The notes: a model not told the origin generated them from the letters alone. 64,000 nucleotides of DNA from Enoplolaimus lenunculus (GCA_030248215.1 JASANG010002767.1:62001-126000); one strand, 5' to 3'; counted from the first letter of the stretch, positions 19,601 to 31,821 are shown. A program made the numbers and translations.

Positions 19601-20674
19601 TTTTCTTTTCACCTTTAGTATTCTGTTTTGTTGTTGCGTATGCTTTCCGTGGGTTAACCCACATTTTTCATCTCTTATATGAGTGTTTCTAGTCACCCAC
19701 GGGCCTGCGAGTTGCTAAGCAAGCGTACGCAGATCGGCGAACGTAGCGCGCGCTAGTATTGAATGGGATGATTCTTGAATAGGTGCACGAACGTTTTAGC
19801 ATAGTAGTATGGAGTCAAGTAGTGAATTGGCCAAAGTTTAGGTTTGCACGCACGTATGGAATCGGATTCGGCGCTTAAAACTTTACCAAGTTTGCGCGGA
19901 ATTCGGAATGTGTTGAAATTTGTGGTGCCTGATAAATTAAGCGTGCTTTTGTAGTTTTAGTTTTAGCGTGCTCGTAAATTTCTAGTTTGCTCGCACAGCT
20001 TCAACAGGTTTTTGGCGTCGCCTATGCGGGCGACGGGAGTGATTCTAGTCAGATCCGATGCAGCGTTTAGCAGAACAACGCGGTCAAGCCGGATGTGTAG
20101 CTTTGCGAATCGGTAGCTTGCTAGGACGCGTATGCTTAGGGCGGTTAGCTGAAATTCCTAGCTTTAGCAAAGCGGTTTTGGGGCTGGGCGAAGTTGCTCG
20201 TTTTCGAACGCATATGTGGCTTGGCAAAGGTTGAACTGAGAGATGCTGCGTATTTTTCGAATCCTCGTAACTCTCTGTGTGTCGCGACCGATTGGTAGAC
20301 CTACCTCAGTCACGGGCTTAGCGGGATACAGCGTGTTCGATCTAATTTTACTCGGGTAAGAAGAAAATTGCCGAGGGTAGGCGGCGCCCATGACTTTCTG
20401 ATTTATAGCCATCTCAGACTAAACAATACTGGAACCTACGGAAGAACTTAATGCCCTGCTTGTCTGTATCAAAATAAGAAAGCAGCTAAAAAGGTTAATT
20501 TAACATTATCATTTGAAAATAATTATTGAGACTAAACATACTGGGAAATTCCGTAAAAAAAACCGATTGAATAGATATTGTACATCGAAAAACAAACAGC
20601 GCAATATTGCATACAAACATGAGATTTACCTTTGATACAGCCTTGAGGATAAGAGTGATTTCGTAAAAAGGCAT
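16652..20674 (-). CDS. mrps-6: mitochondrial ribosomal protein bS6m (MRPS6)
   Basis: Small-subunit protein of the mitochondrial ribosome. Three exons on the minus strand: 20674-20630 (MPFYEITLILKAVSK, donor AAAG|GTAAAT), 17886-17747 (SETIEIMKRCC..., acceptor CTTCAG, donor AAG|GTGGGC) and 16952-16652 (YFLLETFLPRTEKDD..., acceptor TTTTTCAG, stop TAA). They join in phase to 161 codons plus stop. Family hallmarks are the N-terminal strand YEITLILKA, GAVIRRINNLGVRDLP in exon 2, and YFLLETF followed by the final strand RDRGIIRHTLV. The protein is longer than the roughly 125-residue mammalian form because of a basic C-terminal tail (about 60 residues, ending IREPRL). Intron 1 is 2.7 kb and carries a long inverted-repeat element. 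Start chosen as the first ATG matching the family N-terminus. Confidence 0.88.
18050..20355. mobile_element. 2.3-kb long-inverted-repeat element of unknown class in MRPS6 intron 1
   Basis: The left arm (about 18050-18645, starting CGAGTAAAAATTGATCGAAC) returns inverted at about 19755-20355. Shared stretches include GGTCGCGACACACAGAG, GCCAAGCCACATATG and CGCTGCATCGGATCTGAC. The arms are about 600 bp and, by eye, roughly 75-80% alike, so the insertion is old. About 1.1 kb of unique sequence lies between them. Ends show no familiar superfamily signature and I could not find a target duplication. It could be a foldback DNA transposon or a retroelement type with inverted terminal repeats. Confidence 0.65.
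18790..19359 (+). other. two short exon-like ORFs inside the long-inverted-repeat element
   Basis: An ATG at 18790 opens a frame of cysteine/tryptophan-rich sequence (MAYRFEQACNPPQQRV...), with a donor-like GTGGTAAGAT near 18971. A second ORF begins at 19147 (MESNSSILSSPLNPQ...) after an acceptor-like TTTAAAACAG. Both are on the strand opposite to MRPS6. No domain recognised; they may be remains of the element's own gene or host sequence caught between the arms. Confidence 0.35.
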
Positions 20675-20890
20675 TATCAACGGTGAGACAGCTAAATATA
20701 TTAAAGGCGAAGGCGCACTTTTGTTACAATTTTAATTTGAAAATAGCGGTTAAGGTAAATTCTACTTGCAAATATATATGAATAAGTAGTAAAACACTAC
20801 TCATTCATCCAACCTACATACAAAATTTAACAAACTTTCTTTCGATTCACCCAACCCAGTAACATCTAACCAAATTTTTTACAACTTTAT
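20675..20890. promoter_or_regulatory. possible bidirectional promoter region
   Basis: About 215 bp separates the MRPS6 start codon (leftward) from an ATG at 20889 with a strong donor 45 bp on (GAGACG|GTAAGT), which would open a rightward gene. The stretch is AT-rich with no element I can identify. The head-to-head arrangement is inferred, because the rightward ATG does not join the next exon in frame. Confidence 0.3.
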
Positions 20891-20989
20891 GACAAATTCT
20901 AGCGTTAAACATAGCTATGTAAATACTGAGACGGTAAGTTGTTTGGTTCTCTCGTGCGTGAATAAAGTTCCTATAATCCGCAATTGCAG

Positions 20990-21243
20990 AAGCTAGTCAG
21001 TTGAAAAATCTTTCATTAACTACTTATGAAACCACATGTTTTGGGTTACCTTCTACTTTAAATCAACTGGTTACCACTTCCCAAAATGCAGTCAATCGAC
21101 TGTTATATTTAACCAGATTTGCACTACCATTACTCATGTGGTTTAGCATTCTATTTTTGCTAGTCGTAGATCCTAAAATTTCTGACGGGAGGACAACACC
21201 TCTTGAACTAAATGAAGATCAACGTGCGTCGATTTTTGTCTAA
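20990..21243 (+). CDS. exon of a small unknown membrane protein (5' end unresolved)
   Basis: Acceptor CAATTGCAG ends at 20989. The open frame reads ASQLKNLSLTTYETTCFG, then NRLLYLTRFALPLLMWF..., a clear membrane helix of about 20 residues (ALPLLMWFSILFLLVVD), and ends ELNEDQRASIFV before TAA at 21241-21243. The splice acceptor and non-repetitive peptide argue for a real last exon. The candidate first exon (ATG at 20889, donor GAGACG|GTAAGT) is out of phase with it, so the start remains open. No family recognised. Confidence 0.4.
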
Positions 21244-22091
21244 GTGGCTGGACTAGTTTTACCTTTATTGACTATTTAAAGGGAAACGCTAATAGTGACC
21301 TAGCTAGATGAAGAAATTTGGTTGCAGTTATTGGGTATCCCGGGGTTGATAATTAGCATTACAGGTAGAGAGATATGTTTTCACTTTTTGTAAAACTTGT
21401 TTTGGGAAACCAGTCGATGCACGTTTTTTCGGTTTACCTACTTTACCGATCGCCATTATATAAGGTGCTTCATAGACTGAAATACGCTAAAGTATAGTCA
21501 TTTGTTCGTGTCAGTTGTGAACTTCGCAATTCAGCTCTTAGCTTTGAAGCTGAAATATCAGGAAATGTGTGTTCGTGGCATGTTTTGTTCTAGACGAAAC
21601 TTGACAGGGTTTACTACGCTCTGGAGTCTTAACACAAGATCTTGTGGTTTTAATTTATGTAATACGAACGAATAATTACAACAAAATACACAGTTTTGGT
21701 ACTCTCGGTGTATAAATACTTGCTTGAACAAAACATGTTACGTTTTCAACAAATAAACAATATATTAATAAGTGCGTGTTTTCTAGTGTGCAGTAAGAGT
21801 GAAGTTATTCGATTTAAGGATATCTGTATGAAACGCTTGTTATTCTTAAATTGATTTTATGATCTATGAATAAACACGTGTTATATAATTCGTATGTTGA
21901 GTTTGGATTAATTTAAAGATTTAGCGTCGTCAGAAACTACATGCTGTAGTACGACCAAACTGTTGGTTGGGTTAAGACTGTTTTTGTCGTTACGTTTTCA
22001 TTGTCAAGCAGTCATAATTTCGTCGCTGCCAAGCAAACCGCGGTCGTTTGTCACGGCGGCTCTGGCTCGTGATTTTTCATGTTTCAAGGCA
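21244..22091. other. upstream region of the USP46-like gene, nothing recognised
   Basis: AT-rich. Presumably contains the promoter and 5' UTR of the USP gene that starts at 22092. No TATA box, repeat or ORF that I can support. Confidence 0.3.
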
Positions 22092-25000
22092 ATGGTAAGT
22101 TTGCATGTATATTTAGTCAGACATTCGCGTCGAAAAATAATAATAAGTATTGTATTTGATCAAATAAATTGGTTTTTGTGCGTTAAAGACTGTACAGTTT
22201 TGAAGTTATGAGCGAGTTAACGTAATTTCATTGAACATGTTTTTGTTTCAGGGAGCCCACGCGTCCCACTTGGAGAAAGAAATTGCCAATGAACAAACTC
22301 CGGCGAATGAACATTACTTCGGACTTGTAAATGTAAGCGCAAAGGGAAAGAATATATAGTCAGTCGCGGTCTGGAGAAAAGAATCGTGGGAGACAAGAAC
22401 GTGTTCAAGACATTTTTTAGAATTGGCATATAATCTGGACTCATTCAGGTTGAGCTTGCGTATTCGTTAAAAATCACTGTGTCGTGCACGTATATAAGTA
22501 TAATGGAATTGGACTCTTAACGCAAAATTTTCGGAACTTGTTTACTCCTAAAGTCACAAGTGTAAAATTCTTGATTAACTGACTGGTTATCTATATATTG
22601 TCGTTTTAGCATATTGATTTATGCTATACTTTGTTTATTTCAGGGTGCTATCGGAATTCCGGTTCCGGTTAAAATTCCGTTTCAAAACGAGTTCCGATTC
22701 CGATTGCACAATCAATCGGAATCGGAATTTCCACATTTTAATTTTAGGCCTACTTGTTGTGATATATTGTATAAAAATTCTCATCATTTATATCTATTAA
22801 ATTGTTTTCGTTGAGTTAACTTATCAATAATTGATTGTAGTTTAGTTTTACAGAGCTAAAAATGATTGTCAATTTGCTCATGCGACCTTTTTGAGAATTG
22901 TTGCCGGTCAACAGACACCCTAAATCAGTACGTATTATACTTGTTAATACAAATTATCCGTATATTTACAAAATTTGTGGTTCCGATTCTGATTCAGATT
23001 CCGGTATAAATTTGCTGCTCCGGTTCCGAATCCGGTATAATCTAGTTCCGCTTGGCAACCTAGTTTATTTATTTATATATGTACGCCAATTTTTGTAATT
23101 TCAGTTTGGCAACACCTGTTATTGTAATTCCGTTATTCAAGCGTTGTATTTTTGTCGGCCTTTCCGCGAAAAAGTTCTTCAGTACAAGCAACAATTGAAG
23201 AAATCAGGTGCGTTTCATACGCGAACTATTTGCAAAGTAAAATAGAACGTTTGTAGAAGTATCCGGTAAAAGATTTTGTGTATTGTGTGTATTGTCCTTA
23301 ATGTTTTGAACGTTCCGTAGACATAAAATATTGTGGAGTTGTCGGTGAGTATTTTCTAGAAGTTCTACATAAAGTGGTTTTGTTTGGATCCTGGTGAAAC
23401 CGTTTTGAGTACGTGTGAAAATTACAGGCAGTCAAAAAGAGAATCTGCTCACATGCCTTGCGGACCTGTTTCACAATATTGCATCACAAAAGAAAAAGGT
23501 TGGCACTATTGCGCCGAAGAAGTTTGTTGGACGTCTGAAAAAAGACAATGGTAATTAGATAACAATATTTTGTAGTGTGTACCTGAAATTTCTGTAAGCA
23601 TTCGTAACATTAGGAAAATAACGACGGTGTCTCTTAGTGGTTACCTATGATTAATTGGCAGCCAACCTAGGGACGTGGATTGCAGTAAAGGCGGATAAAA
23701 TTTACGTACTAGTACGTCGTTTTAGTAGCCAGATCTTGAGTACCTCAAAGTTTAGATGCTGTTATTTCAATCTCTCTGGATTAAGATTTGGTGCGCTTTT
23801 TTAGTCTCGGTCAGGGCGCATCCTGAATTCCGGTTCCGGTTTCAGCATTTTTTCACGCCCCGGTTCCGACAAATTTTTGCCTAAAAATTCTTTTATTGAA
23901 TTTTGATCGTTATGAATTAAGTTATTTTACTTAAAAATGAAGAGAAATATCTAATAGATTTCATTAGAATAATATATGTATACGTATATACCTTAACAAT
24001 CGCCGAAAATAATCCATTGAAGGTATATAGATTTCGCTTCCGTGGATTATGAAAATCTGAAATACAGATAAAGTGAATACCTTTCTCCAAAAGTAGGGTT
24101 ATTTCACCAATAATATTGCAAAAAAGAAAATTAATATGAAAGTTTCGGTTGTATGTATTTTTTATTTTCCGGACCCGTTTCCGGTAATTTTTGGAAATTC
24201 CGGTTCCTGTAAATTGTAATTTCGGTTGCACTTTGGTCTCGGTAGGTTTGAAATCAACAAGAAAACTTCGAAACGAAACGGCCATTTAAAGTCGGAAACG
24301 TTTTCGGCATCTAAAATTTTAGAGTAAATTGATCACCAACCGGAATAGGTACGTGGACCCAAAACTTGTTACAGAACTCCATCACTTAACAACGTCCGTA
24401 TTATACTATGTATCGTACCTACTTACCACGGTTCAACCGGGTACCAAAAATGCCGGGGCCGGATATTTAGTGTACACATGGTTTTCGTATCAAAAAAATG
24501 GTTACAGATTTCAATAATTGAGTTCAGAAATTTACTAATTAAACAACTGAAACTATAATTTTGCTAATCAACAGGCTAGATGCACAAAATTTTGACTGTT
24601 GTTAACCCACTCAGTAACATAAACTTGCAAAATCCAATTAAAATACTATAAAATTCAATATTTTGAAGAGTTTCAGAACAAATATCGGGCCTTGCCGGAA
24701 CCGGAGCTGGATATCCGGTTGATCCCTATTACGTTCCTATAATCTCGCTAGCCGTTTTTTGAATAAAAAATTTCTTGAGCCCGATACACACCTGCAGTTT
24801 TTGCTGCTAGAACTCCCAGCTGCAAGTTGCAAGTGCAAGTGTTTGCATCCAAAACTTGATGTGCCGATGAATCGGCATCGGTAATATCGACACTTTACTT
24901 ACATGAGTCGCATTGGTAATGGCGACATTTTATTTACGTGAGTCTCGGCATCGGCACTTCAAAAATTGCTAGTTTCACTTTTTGGTGTTATCAGTGCGTC

Positions 25001-28000
25001 TGATTAGGGGAAGTGTTTTCTCTTGTGTTTGTGCTTGAAAAACAGTTAATTGAACGTTCTCATAATATTTTAACCGTTTATGGTGACTAGGTTTTAAGTC
25101 TTCGAATGTACTATCTAACCAGTTTTTTAAGCATCGTGTATTAAAATTGGAATCGGTATCAGAATAGGCAAGCATTTTGATACTCTCACATCAATATCTA
25201 TAATTTACAGCTGCAACTTGCACGTGCAAACTTGCACGTGCAAGTCTTTGCAGCGGGAAATTTCAGATGCAACTTGCGCCTGCATGTTTTGTAGTGGGTT
25301 TTGAAACGAAACTTGCACGCACAAATTTTGCCTTTAAAAACTTGCACGTGTAAATTGCAGAGACGGGTTTTAGCTGAAAATGTTTGGCGTATGAGTGGGA
25401 CAGTATTGTATTTGCACTCAGAAAAACGTATTTATTGTAATAATAATTTTTCAGAACTGTTCGATAATTATATGCAACAGGATGCTCATGAATTTTTGAA
25501 CTACCTACTCAACACGGTTGGCGATGTTGTTAGGGGTAAATAATTATTTTACATTATTTTCGTTGTGTAGAATAATATAGTAACGGAATGTAACGTTTTG
25601 TGCAGATTATAGCGTGCAATGTAGAACTTTAGTACATCAATATTGATAAATCCCATTGCTGTATACAAATTTCAAGCAAGGTGTTTTTACCCGTTGACAC
25701 AAATTTTTTTATCAAATTATATGGGTTCATTGATATATATTTGAAATTTCTTATATTGTTACAGAAGAAAAGAAACTTGATAAGACGAGCTCCACAAGCA
25801 ACAACACGACGAGCGGAAGCGGGTCTGTTAACAAACATTTATCTTCAAAAGGTAATCGATTGAGGCATTACAAGTTTGTACCAGATTTTTCGTTGTTTGT
25901 AGCGAATCTCATCTCAGGGTGCAATCGGAATTCCGATTCGTGCATTTTTTCAGGTTACTTCTCTGGTATTATTCACCGTAACTTAACATTTCAGTTTTTA
26001 CTTTGTGTTGTATAACTATGGTTTTGTTTTCAGAACAAAAATGTCTGATTAGTTAATATGCAAGCCTTCTAAAAAAATTTCACAATTGGTATTTTGTTTT
26101 ATTAACGCGTCTTCCTGTTGTTATCTATTGCAACTATTCCATTTTTGGTATTTTTTTCTACTTCGGGTTATGGTACCTTCTAATTCTAGTTCCACCTTGT
26201 GTACGATGGCTAATGAATTAATCAAACGCGAAGTGTAGTAATTCCATACTTTGTCATGAAGGCTTTCCGCTCTTGCTCATTTACTCAGTTTGTTTTTTCA
26301 TTTAGGCTCAGCAGCCAACACGCAACACTCTCCAAATAACCCTTTGACGGCTGCGGTCGTATCTGGCGGCGCTGGTGCAGCAGCGTCAATAGTACCTGCA
26401 ACAACTGGTGGCAGCACTACCCTTTCGACAACAGGGCCTCATGCCCAACAGCCCTCAACATGGGTCCAAGACATATTCCAAGGAACGCTGACAAATGAAA
26501 CGCGGTGCTTAAACTGCGAAACGGTTAGTTGATCTTGGTTGTCTATTTATTTCGTGTTTGTTTGTTTTGTTGGTTGGTTTTTTGGTTGTGGGTTCGTTGT
26601 TCGTCTTTTGTTTGGTTGTGTAGTGTTGGATGTAGGTGGTAGTTTATCTAGGTTTGTTTGTGGATTGTTAGTTAGCTGGTTGGTTATTTAGCTGTTGGTT
26701 TCTTGTTTGATTGTTGGTTGTTTTGTTTGTTTGTTGGTTGGTTATTTGGTTGTGTTTGGTTTATTTGGTTATTGGTGGGATTGCTTGTTTGGTTTATTCA
26801 GTTGTTGTTGTGGGCTCAAATAGCCATAGAGATATTTCCGGCTTTAATTTTCTTGCTGTGCGGTCGTCTATCAGTTTCGCTGCCGACTGATCCTGCGTAT
26901 TCGCTGTTTGCCAGCACAACTCTGTGGGACGTACATTTACGCTGTTTGCCAGCACAACTCAGTGGGACGTATATATGCTGTCTAATATTGTACGTTTGTG
27001 TTTGTTTCGTTGTTTGTTTGTGCTTGTCCTGCTGAATGTAGGTGTTTGTTTTAGGTGAGCAGTAAAGACGAAGATTTTCTTGATCTGTCGGTTGATGTCG
27101 ATCAAAATTCATCTATAACGCATTGTTTGCGGGAGTTTTCGTCAACCGAAACCCTGTGCGGCGAATGCAAATACAATTGTGACTCGTGTTGTTCAAAACA
27201 GGAAGCACAAAAACGGTAAGCGAATAGATAGGGGATATGTATTGAGTTTTGCAACAAGTTTTGCTAGCCAGGGTGTAACCGAATATCAGGCTCCTTGATA
27301 AAAAACATCCGACATCCGGCTTTGATAGTCATTGTTGCCAGATATATATTTATCGCTGAAAAGTATAACATGCATCTATATAAAGCTCTAACAAATTTTA
27401 GTAAGTTGCATTAGGGTGCAACCAGAATTACAATTTATCAAAACGGGAATTTGAAAAAATACCGGAGCGAAGACAAAAACGGAAAGTTAAAATATATGCT
27501 TCTGAAAAATTCATTTTAATTTTCTTCTTTTTGCTATCAGGCGACGATGACAGAAAAACTGTCACTTAGAAATTGTAGCAGCGCCAGCGAGTTCTCGTGG
27601 CAAAAACTTGCTCCTGTGAATAGGGGTTTCGCATAATAAAAAATGTGGGATTCAGTTGTTATTAAATCAACTAGTTATTATTGAATGCCAAAAAGATTTG
27701 GGTATATACCCAATTCCGGCTCTAGCACAACACGTGGTTTCAGTGTATGTAATTATAATTCTTATCAGAGCTAGGAAAAAACCAACTGGATGTCGCCTTT
27801 TACCGATTACGTCATATCCGGTCACGCTCAGGTGTTTCTACTTTGAAAGGATGTGACATTTTTATGCTGCGCTTGCTTCTGTTATTTTTTAGTTACTAGT
27901 ATGATGTAGTTTTTGGCATTGTTACAGAATGCGGATCAAAAAGTTGCCGGTGATCCTTGCTCTGCATTTAAAGCGGTTCAAGTATATGGAGCAACTGAAT

Positions 28001-29204
28001 CGCCATACAAAGCTCTCGTATCGTGTTTTATTCCCACTCGAACTTAGGCTATTTAATACGGTATATATGCTTTGTTTTTTAATTATATTTGTGGGTTACT
28101 TCAAAAGTAAGTATATAATATCCAAAACACTTCGGCTGTTCGCACTGAATACTTGGTTTGTATTTGTGTTAGTCTATTTGGTATGTTGTATTTAGTAATG
28201 GCAGTAATAGTATCTTGTTGTTGTTTTGTTAATTTTAGTCAGACGACGCAATTAATCCAGATCGTCTGTACGATTTAGTTGCAGTCGTGATTCATTGTGG
28301 TAGCACGCCGAATCGAGGTCATTACATTTGTGTCGTTAAATCGCACAATTTTTGGCTGCTTTTCGATGATGACATTGTCGAGGTATTTAAGTTATGGTGT
28401 AGTAGCGGTATTTCATTAATTCGCTTGCACTAGTGTTAATGTAATAGAAGGCGGAAGTTTCCTCCTCTTAGAATTTTTACAATATTACGTACATTATCAC
28501 ATGCTTAGGCCCAGATTTAGGCTTATGGTTACGCGTATTGTATGGGGAGAACTGTACGTGGAATTAAAGTAAACAAATACCGTATAACAGGTGCGGCCGT
28601 CGTCGCCGAAATGTTGATAGAACACTTGAATTGTTAGCGGAAACGTTAAGTATTCGTTCAATCCACACAGATGTAAAATTTTTGGGAGAAATTTCGCCGA
28701 TGGCATGTAACAGTAATATGTAAAAATTTAAGTAAAGTCGAAACCGGATGTTGAAAAATACCAGATGACGTTTTTTCCGACTGTAGATGGCTGGATGAGA
28801 TTATCATAAGTCGACGAAACACCGGGTTTAAAATTGAGCGATGGAAAATGCTCAGTTGTGGACTGGAACTAGAATATTTTGTTTTCATCTCGGAAGCGTT
28901 CACTGGAATAACAGCAGATATTTTGTACAGAATTTGTGTTATGAAAAGGTGACATTTTGAAAAATTTGACTAGGCGGTGAAATTGGAAGTCGTTATTTGA
29001 TATTTTACTCTGCTTGAATGCTTTTGTAGTCAACCCGACGAGATGAATTTTATTTTGTTTTTGTTGATTAAATTAAGTTATATTGTTTGTTTACAGAAGA
29101 TTGATCCTGCAAGCATTGAAGACTTTTTCGGTCTCTCAGAGGGTGGTGTGCAAAAAAATTCCGAATCAGCCTACATTTTATTCTATCAAGCAAAAGATGC
29201 CTAG
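22092..29204 (+). CDS. usp-46: ubiquitin carboxyl-terminal hydrolase, USP46/USP12 family
   Basis: Cysteine protease that removes ubiquitin; family members act with WDR48 and WDR20. Eleven exons join in phase to 413 codons: 22092-22094 (ATG only), 22252-22332, 23105-23207, 23428-23550, 25455-25535, 25765-25851, 26306-26523, 27055-27215, 27928-28060, 28239-28382, 29097-29204 (TAG). Seen: MGAHAS N-myristoylation-type start; NEHYFGLVN; Cys box [20 protein letters not shown] with catalytic Cys33; [20 protein letters not shown] (105-124); [20 protein letters not shown]; zinc pairs C227/C230 and C274/C277; [20 protein letters not shown]; His box NRGHYICVV with His358, then Asp373 in [12 protein letters not shown]-terminus SAYILFYQ. 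Residues about 131-205 are a Ser/Thr/Ala/Asn-rich linker longer than in the roughly 366-residue vertebrate proteins. All catalytic and zinc residues are present. Introns carry repeat fragments. The first 21 codons before MGAHAS known in some isoforms are not sought. Confidence 0.95.
22641..23065. repeat. CAGGGTGC...CCGGTTCCGG hAT-like fragment in USP intron 2
   Basis: Begins CAGGGTGCTATCGGAATTCC, like the ends of the element at 15698-16350. Further TTCCGGTTCCG-type tracts lie near 22980-23040. The far end is not clear. It lies between exons 2 and 3 and does not disturb their splice sites. Confidence 0.45.
23812..24240. repeat. hAT-like CAGGGYGC element in USP intron 4
   Basis: Starts CAGGGCGCATCCTGAATTCC and ends AATTTCGGTTGCACTTTGG, an approximate inverted match of the CAGGGTGCAACCGG family. 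The arms carry TTCCGGTTCCGG tracts. Diverged; no target duplication read. Confidence 0.45.
24785..25365. repeat. TTGCACGTGCAAG palindrome cluster in USP intron 4
   Basis: Repeated small palindromes (CAGCTGCAAGTTGCAAGTGC, AACTTGCACGTGCAAACTTG, CAACTTGCGCCTGCATG) occur on both sides of a CGGCATCGG tract. Similar motifs are at 35150-35390 and near 2233, so this is a dispersed family. It ends about 90 bp before exon 5. Confidence 0.5.
26540..26815. repeat. T/G-rich low-complexity tract in USP intron 7
   Basis: Simple-sequence stretch of TTTG and TTGG units (for example TTTGTTTGTTGGTTGGTTAT), with strong T+G strand bias. A 36-bp unit with GCCAGCACAACTC.GTGGGAC is present twice in tandem at about 26903-26975. 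The 110-codon frame through here is compositional. Confidence 0.6.
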
Positions 29205-31451
29205 CAAAAGTGGTTTGTATAATGTATTTATAATGTGTATGCGATGAATGATAGATTGTTTGAAAATATTGCGACATTTATTGAAAGATTAAAATTACAT
29301 TGAAGGAAGGAATCATTCAGTGGTAGTCATAGTGTGAGTTGCTGTGACAGACCAAAGCGGTTTATAAATTTGGAGACTCAAGTGTGTAGTTTAAGTTAAA
29401 GTAAGACCATTTGACGTGAGGATTTGGTATAATTTACGAGCAGTAAATTGTTCCAGGATTTGGTTCGGGGTGAACCCTCCGTTTGGCTGGAACAAAGGCA
29501 CTGCTCTGACGAAAAATTCAATCACAGCGGCTAGATTTTCCAAAAGTGTGTTGCATTGAAAATTTAGATTGCATAAATATCGTTGGGGGCTTTTATAGTT
29601 TTAGGACAGACAACTTTGATCATAGAATAAGCGAAGCTGTGTCATAGACAGGTATTTTCAAACGTGTGTAACACCTTTCTCCAGTTGATGATAGGTCTTG
29701 TGCATAGTTTCAAACTAATGAACGGTGAGGTTCGAAATTTGGTACATTTTTTGTATTTGACTTGTCCTATTTTCTTTTGAGCCAATTTCGAATTTCTCAA
29801 TTGTAGGATTTGACAGTTTGAAAACTGACTGCCAACTGGTGGTAGATACTACATGCGTTTGAGAATATAGCACATAATCTACAACCCTGAGTTGTTTCCA
29901 TCAGGTCACTGCTCAAAGTAACGGAACTTTCTCTGTGTCGCAGTACTGTCTAGCATTATTGTTTTGCGTGCACATCGTTTGTATAGAAGCCTTAAATTTA
30001 TATTCTGTAATGCACTAATCTGCTGCGGGTTTTGTTGAAGGTTGATGTTATATTTTCAAAACGTTTGAGCGGAAATGTGACTCAGTATGATTTCACAGCT
30101 TGGCTAGTGACTGTATTCTCAGCTGTCTGTAGCAGTTATTTCCAGTTATATAGTAGTTGGCATTCAAACAGTCTACATGTCACCCACTGCACAACTCGAA
30201 ATCAGTACAGTAGCACGATAGGTCAAATGCTAAAACTAGGTTTTCAAACTAAACAACAGTTGCAGTTGTTGAACTCAAAGTTGGTACAGGAGTAGAGCAA
30301 ATCTTATGTGAGAAAAGTGCTGAATTTTGAGCCTCAGTATTCACTGGTTCTAAAGTTACCAGACCTGTCACCAATCGGTATTCACTGCTACACACATTTG
30401 GGAATATGGGCCCTAATTGCAGAAGTTTGGCAGCTTTCTTGAAGAATCAGTCGTATTTGTCATTTCAAAACGCTTGTTTTTTCCTCGTAGAAATCGGTGC
30501 TTTGTTCGTGTCAAAAGCCATTTTGCACGTATTTCTACAGTCCTTGAGAATTATATTTAAGTTTCAAAAGAAGTACAGTTTTACTGGTATAGCGATTTTT
30601 GTAATCTGTTTTGAAGTTCACTGTTTCGCAATTATAATAACGGAACCGAAGTGTCGAAACATCAGATTGGCCAATGGCTATGCTAGAGTTGAAAATTGAA
30701 AAATGTGACCTCGGTGTGCAGTATGCTTTTGAAAATGAAATAATTTATCTGTATTCAGCAAACGGTGTAATCGGATATACGTTTCCGGCAAAAAGCGCTT
30801 ATATTCACTGCTTTAATTGCTATACATTTGACTGGGGTTCATTGTTATTTTACCGTTTGAGTTGCCGATCGGTAGCATCACAAATTGTACGAATCTGTTT
30901 GCTCTAAGATAAGAAATGTGTTGTTAAAAATGTTTTAATTTATCTCTCGAACCGGATACTGGCAAATTTAAGTGACGGTATATACTACTGACGTATTGTG
31001 GGTCTGGCTGCTCTTTTGATTTGGTATGTGTCTGTGCTGCTGTTTTAGTTGAATTCTCAACGACCTGCGTTCTCTATTCAATCCCAAAGTAACAATTCAA
31101 TATGGCATTGTTGTATGTACTATAAAAACACAAGTTATTTGCGTAGTTTATGTTTCTGTGATACAATGTTTTGTTCGTATGCAGGGGCGCAGCGGATTAT
31201 CTGAAAGTGGGGTTGAAATCACGGTGTTAAAATATTTGTTTGCATGTTTTAGCTTTTCTGCAATGTTTTTTGGTAGAACGAACGGGTAGGTTGCCGAATT
31301 CACTCCCTGCTGCTGTGTCCCCTGTTGGAATGCTTTACTCGTTTGAAAAGCAACTCAAGTGTTGGTTTGTTGCTATATAGAACCTGGTGGTTCGTAACGT
31401 GGCGGACATCACATGTTTCATTAACGGTTAGAACCAGGTCCGAACAAAGCT
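29205..31451. other. intergenic 3' of the USP gene, no gene seen
   Basis: About 2.2 kb with no splice-bounded frame. Pieces of the TTTGAGAATAT / ATAGCACCTATC family occur near 29690-29880 and 30360-30410. The apparent frames at 30032-30907 have no ATG-plus-splice support or recognisable domain. Confidence 0.35.
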
Positions 31452-31821
31452 GTATTGTATTGACCTGAATAAAAGGGGGTGACTGATATTTATTTCGCCT
31501 CTCCAAAGAGACCGCCCCCTTGCTATTTGTTTGCGGATTTAAATGTTCTTGAAATATACCTTTACGACTTGAGTAAGTTGCTACGAATGAGTATAGATAA
31601 CATATACTTTAAGTAATCAATCAATTCTGCACTGAGCTTAATTTGTTCCAGGGTGGATTTATACGGAATGAATAAACGAAATTAACGTTTATGGACTAAT
31701 TAGTAATTTTGGACTCTATTCATTTGTGGAACCTGATTCCTGAAATAGACACCTGCTGTTAATTTGGACTTCGCCCAAGAGTCAAAACTATTGTTACCTC
31801 CCCCGTTTATTCGGTCAATAC
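31452..31821. mobile_element. TGTAGTGACCCGAATAAG family, diverged copy
   Basis: Left end TATTGACCTGAATAAAAGGG and right end CCCGTTTATTCGGTCAATAC are inverted repeats. The interior keeps GACTGATATTTATTTCGCCTC, shared in position with other copies. Confidence 0.55.

Noticed and set aside
20889-20933. First exon (ATG plus 15 codons, donor GTAAGT) joined to 20990-21243
   Set aside because: Joining at that donor and the CAATTGCAG acceptor puts an immediate stop in frame; kept only as a possible promoter hint.
26703-27112. 110-codon plus-strand and 98-codon minus-strand frames
   Set aside because: Lie in USP intron 7 and antisense to exon 8; T/G-rich simple sequence.
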